This document shows, one piece after another, positions 60,201-64,000 of a DNA stretch of 64,000 nt. The position numbers and the translations under genes were made by a program. The notes beneath the pieces are model-generated. The model did no database searches, was not told the DNA's origin, and was given only the letters and a program-made list of their open reading frames with translations. The stretch is taken from positions 305,433 to 369,432 of the forward strand of contig CAJJDP010000117.1 of the NCBI GenBank assembly GCA_905182995.1. The letters are read 5' to 3'. Source of the DNA: Paramecium octaurelia (Eukaryota; Ciliophora; Oligohymenophorea; Peniculida; Parameciidae). How positions within the stretch are numbered: position 1 is the stretch's first letter; every line of letters begins with the position of its first letter.

Positions 60201-63200
60201 ATTTTTCTAGCAATGAAAACTATAAAACATCCCTATCATTCATATTGAAAGTAGTAAAGTTAAAAAAATTAATACTGAAAGAAGAGATGGTTTTATTACA
60301 CAAATTACTTGAAGAGGTTGTTTATTTTTCGAATACAATTAATTAAATAGAAAAGTTTAAAAAAGAAATTTAAACCAAATTCGAATAAAAATTTAAATGT
60401 TGTATTTAAGAATTTATTCAAAAGTTTGAGCAATTATAATTTTCATATTTTAATTTAGATTAGAGAATGATGAAAATTTTCATTTGTACCTTGAAAGTTT
60501 GGAAACAAAGATTTTTAAAAAGGTAAATGAGAAAGAGAATACTCAAATTAAAACCAATATCTTGGATTTTCTTAATCGTTTAGTATTTTATTTACAAGAA
60601 AAATTAGATTAAAAAAGTAGTTTTTCAATCATCCAAATTGAATAGGATTTTCTAATTCAATTAATAAAAAAAATATACTTCGAGAATGACAGTGAAGAAG
60701 TAGATGATGGGGAAGAATCAAAAGTATAATTTGGTTTATTAGATAATATGGTTAAATTGTTCAAAGACCTTAAAAATAATGAATAATGGAAAATTAAATA
60801 AGGTTTAGTTTTTACTATAATTTAAATTTCATCAAATTGTTTTTCAGATTCTCTTACATCTTTTTGTTAGAAAGTTCTTATCCAATTGTGGGTTCAAGAA
60901 AAAGATTTAAGAGTTAGAAACATTTTAAAAAAAAGATTGGTAGACTTAACATGATAGAATTGCAGGGAAAATGTAGGAAATGTTGAGCAGAATTGATGAA
61001 TTGTAAGAACAAATTTCTCATGAGGCTAATCTCAACAAGCGAGATTTATACCTTAAAGAACTTGATGAAACAACAGAGCAATTAAATTAATAAATTGAAA
61101 ATATCAGTGAAATGGGGTAATAATTGAGACTCTTAACCGATTTTGTTAATCATATCAGAAAAGGCTTGATCAGAGTGGAGGGGAAAATTAATGAAATGAA
61201 GGAATAACTCAAAAGCATAGAGGAAAATCTGTTGAATAATTATTTGAAATTAGAAAATGGAAGGTATTGAAAGATGCTGCACTTAAGAATGCTAAAACCA
61301 TTTACATACCGTTAGAAACCAAAGAGATAGATCATAAAGGTGAAAAGAAAGAGGATAAATTAAGTATTTTAATAAATTTAGAACAAATTAATGATACTTA
61401 AGGAGAAGTGAATGAGTTTTTATTAGAAGAGAAAGATACAGTGTTATTAATTCATGGGATAGCTGGATCTGGCAAAAGTACAACAGCTAAGAAAATAGAA
61501 GAATTTATTTGGAAATTACATAATAATAATAAAAAAATTAGAAATCAAATTCTCATACCTGTTTATATTTCTTTACCTTCCTTAAAAAACCCTGTGTTTT
61601 AAGCAGTAGAGGAAATCCTTCATCAAGATGAGTATGGCTTTGACGAACTTTAATTAAAAGAGTGCAAAGAGATGTTAGAGAAGAAAGAATTCAGATTGTT
61701 ATTGATAATGGATAGCTATGATGAAATGAAACTACAAAATATTTAGAAAAATTTATATATGAATAATAAAGTCAAATAGAATTGGTCAGACCCACTTGTT
61801 ATTTTCACAACAAGAAGCGAAATTTTTACGAGCAGTAATTATTCCTTATGGTTTGCACCAGAAAAGAAAGAAAATTTAAAGGAAATTCAGCTTTAAAAAT
61901 TTAATCTAAAATAAATAGAGTAATACTTAAAAAAATTCACAATTTAGAGCATTAAAATGTTGATTTTCGAAATATATGAATGGTAAACATAAATGTCAAA
62001 TTAAAGAGGATTGGATATCAATAATTTTGAAAGTTTTGGGAACAATTGTAGGAATAATGTTTGAATTTGACAAAGTTTAATGGTGAAGCCCTTTTGAATT
62101 AAAAATAAATAGATGATATTTTATCATTTTTAAAGAATAATGAATACTTTACTTTTAAAAGCAATGAAGCTTTAAGAAGTCTAATGGTAAAATTATAAAA
62201 ACTGTGGAGTGTTGAAATGTATGAAAAGATGATGAAGCAAATAAATTTATATAGATTGATAGAAACTCCATATATGATGGAAATAATAGTTTAAGTGCTG
62301 CCTAAAATGATGGTGAAAGCCTCTGATATAATTAATTTGAGATTAAATTTTCTACGAAATTTTCCAAAATGCTTCATGAGTTTTACAAAAGTAACTATCT
62401 GATTCAAATGTATAATTGGCAATAGAAAAAGTATATATAACAGGGTAAAAATGAAAAAAAATAATGGGATAAAGAAAAATAGGATAATGATGAAAAAGAA
62501 TTATAGGATAATAAGAAAAAAGAAATCTATGATAATAATGAAAATGAATAAAAGGATAAAAACAAAATAGTATAATAGGATAATAATGAAAAACAATAAC
62601 AAGATAATAAGGAAATAGAATTACAGGAAAAAAATGAAAACGAATAACAGGATAATAATGAAAAAGAATAACCAAATAATAATGAATAACAATAACAGGT
62701 TACTTAAACTGATGTGGAAAACTTGGATAAAATTAATTACTTTTTCATTGCTGATGAGATTTGGAATAAAATGGAAAAACAGTCAATTGCTAGCCAATTT
62801 TTCAACTCTCGAGAATTAGATGATCATAACAAAAACCTCCTATTTGGACACTACCATAAACACTTCAAAAATGAGTTTACAAAATTTAGTATTGAGAAAG
62901 ATAGAACGATTGAAGTTGTTTGCAATGCATTATCTGAACTAAATCTTACAAGTTTATGACTTTTATGATGAATTTATTAATTAGTGTCATTATCAACAAA
63001 TAGAAAAGTAGAGAAATCTGGGAAAATCAATACTTATTGATCGGTTTTTACATGACTTAAAAAAGTATTCAATCAATCTTGCAAAAGTAATGAGCACAAA
63101 ATAAATGACATAAGTTTAATATTAATAATAAGGATTTCTGTATTAGGAAGAAAAAGAAGAGGAGAAATGGTAAAATGAATTTTTTAATGATGATGATCGT

Positions 63201-64000
63201 TAATTTGGTTCCTATAAAAAGGATTTAAGGAGTTGTTCATTAGTTTAATAAAAAGGCATAAACTTTTAATATGTTCATAAGTCTCTCTAAGAGTTCTTTG
63301 TAGCGGCTGATTTATATGGCATATTAGTTTTATTTAAAGATTTTCAAAGCCTAATATTCAATTAGATACTAGTATAGCTATCTAAAGGAAACAATTATGA
63401 TCAAAATTTTTTAGAATATCTATAAAATCAAATAAATTAATAAAATCTAATTATAGGTGAAGTTTCAATTAGGAATGAAAAAAAAATATTGAATAAACTC
63501 TATTTGAGAGCTTTGAAAAAACATGAATTTTGTTTAAAATAATTATTACAAAAAATAAAGCAAGAACCTTAAATAATAGAACTTTTAAAATTTCTTGTAT
63601 ATTTAACAGTAATTGATAAAAGTTTTATTTAAGGTGGGTCGAACTCACTGAATTTATTAGTTGAGATGTAGGTTGATCTAAAAAGGCATGATTTCTAAAA
63701 AATAAAAATCAGAGATACTTCCTTGATAGGAGGAAATTTTACAAAATGTGATTTAAGCTTATCTGATATTAAAAATGTGAATATAAATGGAATTAATATT
63801 AATGGAGCAATAATGATTGGTTGCAACTGGAAAAATCTGAAGATTAATGAGTTGAATACATTATTTGGTCATTCTAATACAGTTAATTCAATTTGTTACT
63901 CTCCTGATGGTACTACATTAGCATCTGGTAGTGATGATAAGTCTATCCGTTTATGGGATGTTAAGACAGGATAATAAAAAGCCAAATTAGATGGTCATTC
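57293..64000 (+). CDS. NACHT-pentapeptide-WD40 protein (STAND NTPase), 3' end outside window, possibly broken
   Basis: Layout: long helical N-terminal region from about 57330 (IIHFAGGGCVLVNQLKSG) to 61250; NACHT ATPase with Walker A HGIAGSGKSTT (61456-61482), Walker B LLLIMDSYDE and VIFTTRSE; a low-complexity D/N/E/K/Q stretch (62440-62700); helical winged-helix-like part with QYQQQGFLYQEEKEEEKWQN and YVHKSLQEFFVAADLYG; pentapeptide repeats (GGNFTKCDLSLSDIKNVNIN); first WD40 blade (GHSNTVNSICYSPDGTTLAS, SDDKSIRLWDVKTG). One intron is clear (61231-61253). STAND NTPases act as ATP-switched signal scaffolds; ciliates have a large NACHT-WD40 family of unknown role. Doubts: an in-frame TGA at 58289-58291, a break at 59907-59909 and another near 62957 have no obvious intron, so this could be a pseudogene. 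The start ATG is provisional. Confidence 0.8.
62440..62700 (+). repeat. Low-complexity GATAATAATGAAAAA-type repeats coding QDNNEKE units
   Basis: Degenerate 15-24 base units built on gataataatgaaaaa. In the gene's frame they code charged repeats such as QDNNEKEQ and QDNKKKE. The stretch separates the NACHT core from the following helical domain and is probably a flexible linker expanded by slippage. Confidence 0.85.

Noticed and set aside
62352-62675. Minus-strand ORF with repeated Phe/Tyr/His pattern
   Set aside because: It is the complement of the GATAATAATGAAAAA repeats that code a charged linker in the NACHT gene.
1-64000. CRISPR arrays, operons, ribosome binding sites, telomeric repeats and IES pairs
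   Set aside because: No spaced direct repeats, no polycistronic layout, no runs of CCCCAA/CCCAAA, and the DNA is macronuclear-like with coding sequences uninterrupted by TA-flanked inserts that I can identify.

Overview
This is a window of a ciliate macronuclear genome, almost certainly Paramecium. Three things in the sequence support this. Long conserved proteins read through only if TAA and TAG are glutamine and TGA is the sole stop. Nearly every gene is cut by 20-29 nt introns beginning GT(A) and ending AG (mostly TAG), whose removal restores frame exactly. Genes are tightly packed on both strands in very AT-rich DNA. There are no prokaryotic signals. All gene models below were spliced by eye.

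Layout. 1-2302 (-): cysteine-rich secreted or surface protein, cut by the window edge. 3447-4967 (+):  CK1-type kinase. 5071-5990 (-): unknown protein. 6316-7107 (+): B9D1, a ciliary transition-zone protein. 7479-10676 (+): nucleotide cyclase with an S1-S4 voltage-sensor-like module. 10740-10811 (-): tRNA-like gene. 10871-12004 (-): possible beta-propeller protein. 12345-13893 (+): EF-hand/C2/multi-TM protein. 14185-15401 (+): actin-related protein. 15576-17072 (-): POC5 centriole protein. 17374-19397 (-): helical protein. 19594-20325 (+): conserved small protein. 20390-22081 (-): B-box/kelch protein. 22090-22605 (+): small basic protein. 22853-27402 (-): large TM/PAS protein. 28755-29604 (-): coiled-coil protein. 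29675-31500 (+): HSPA12-like Hsp70. About 31.5-34.15 kb: gene relics. 34215-36469 (+): zinc-finger/coiled-coil/WD40 protein. 36537-38960 (-): probable pseudogene. 39031-56207 (-): axonemal dynein heavy chain, DNAH2-like, misassembled in the middle. 57293->64000 (+): NACHT-pentapeptide-WD40 (STAND NTPase) gene, cut by the window edge and possibly broken.

Several genes serve cilia and basal bodies (B9D1, POC5, dynein heavy chain). The cyclase would fit ciliary electrical/cAMP signalling. Nothing suggests they form an operon; each has its own short flanks. The most striking anomalies are three near-identical copies of one dynein segment separated by single N bases (an assembly artefact that also exposes two haplotypes or paralogues), a cyclase carrying a voltage sensor but no visible pore signature, and two decaying gene relics.
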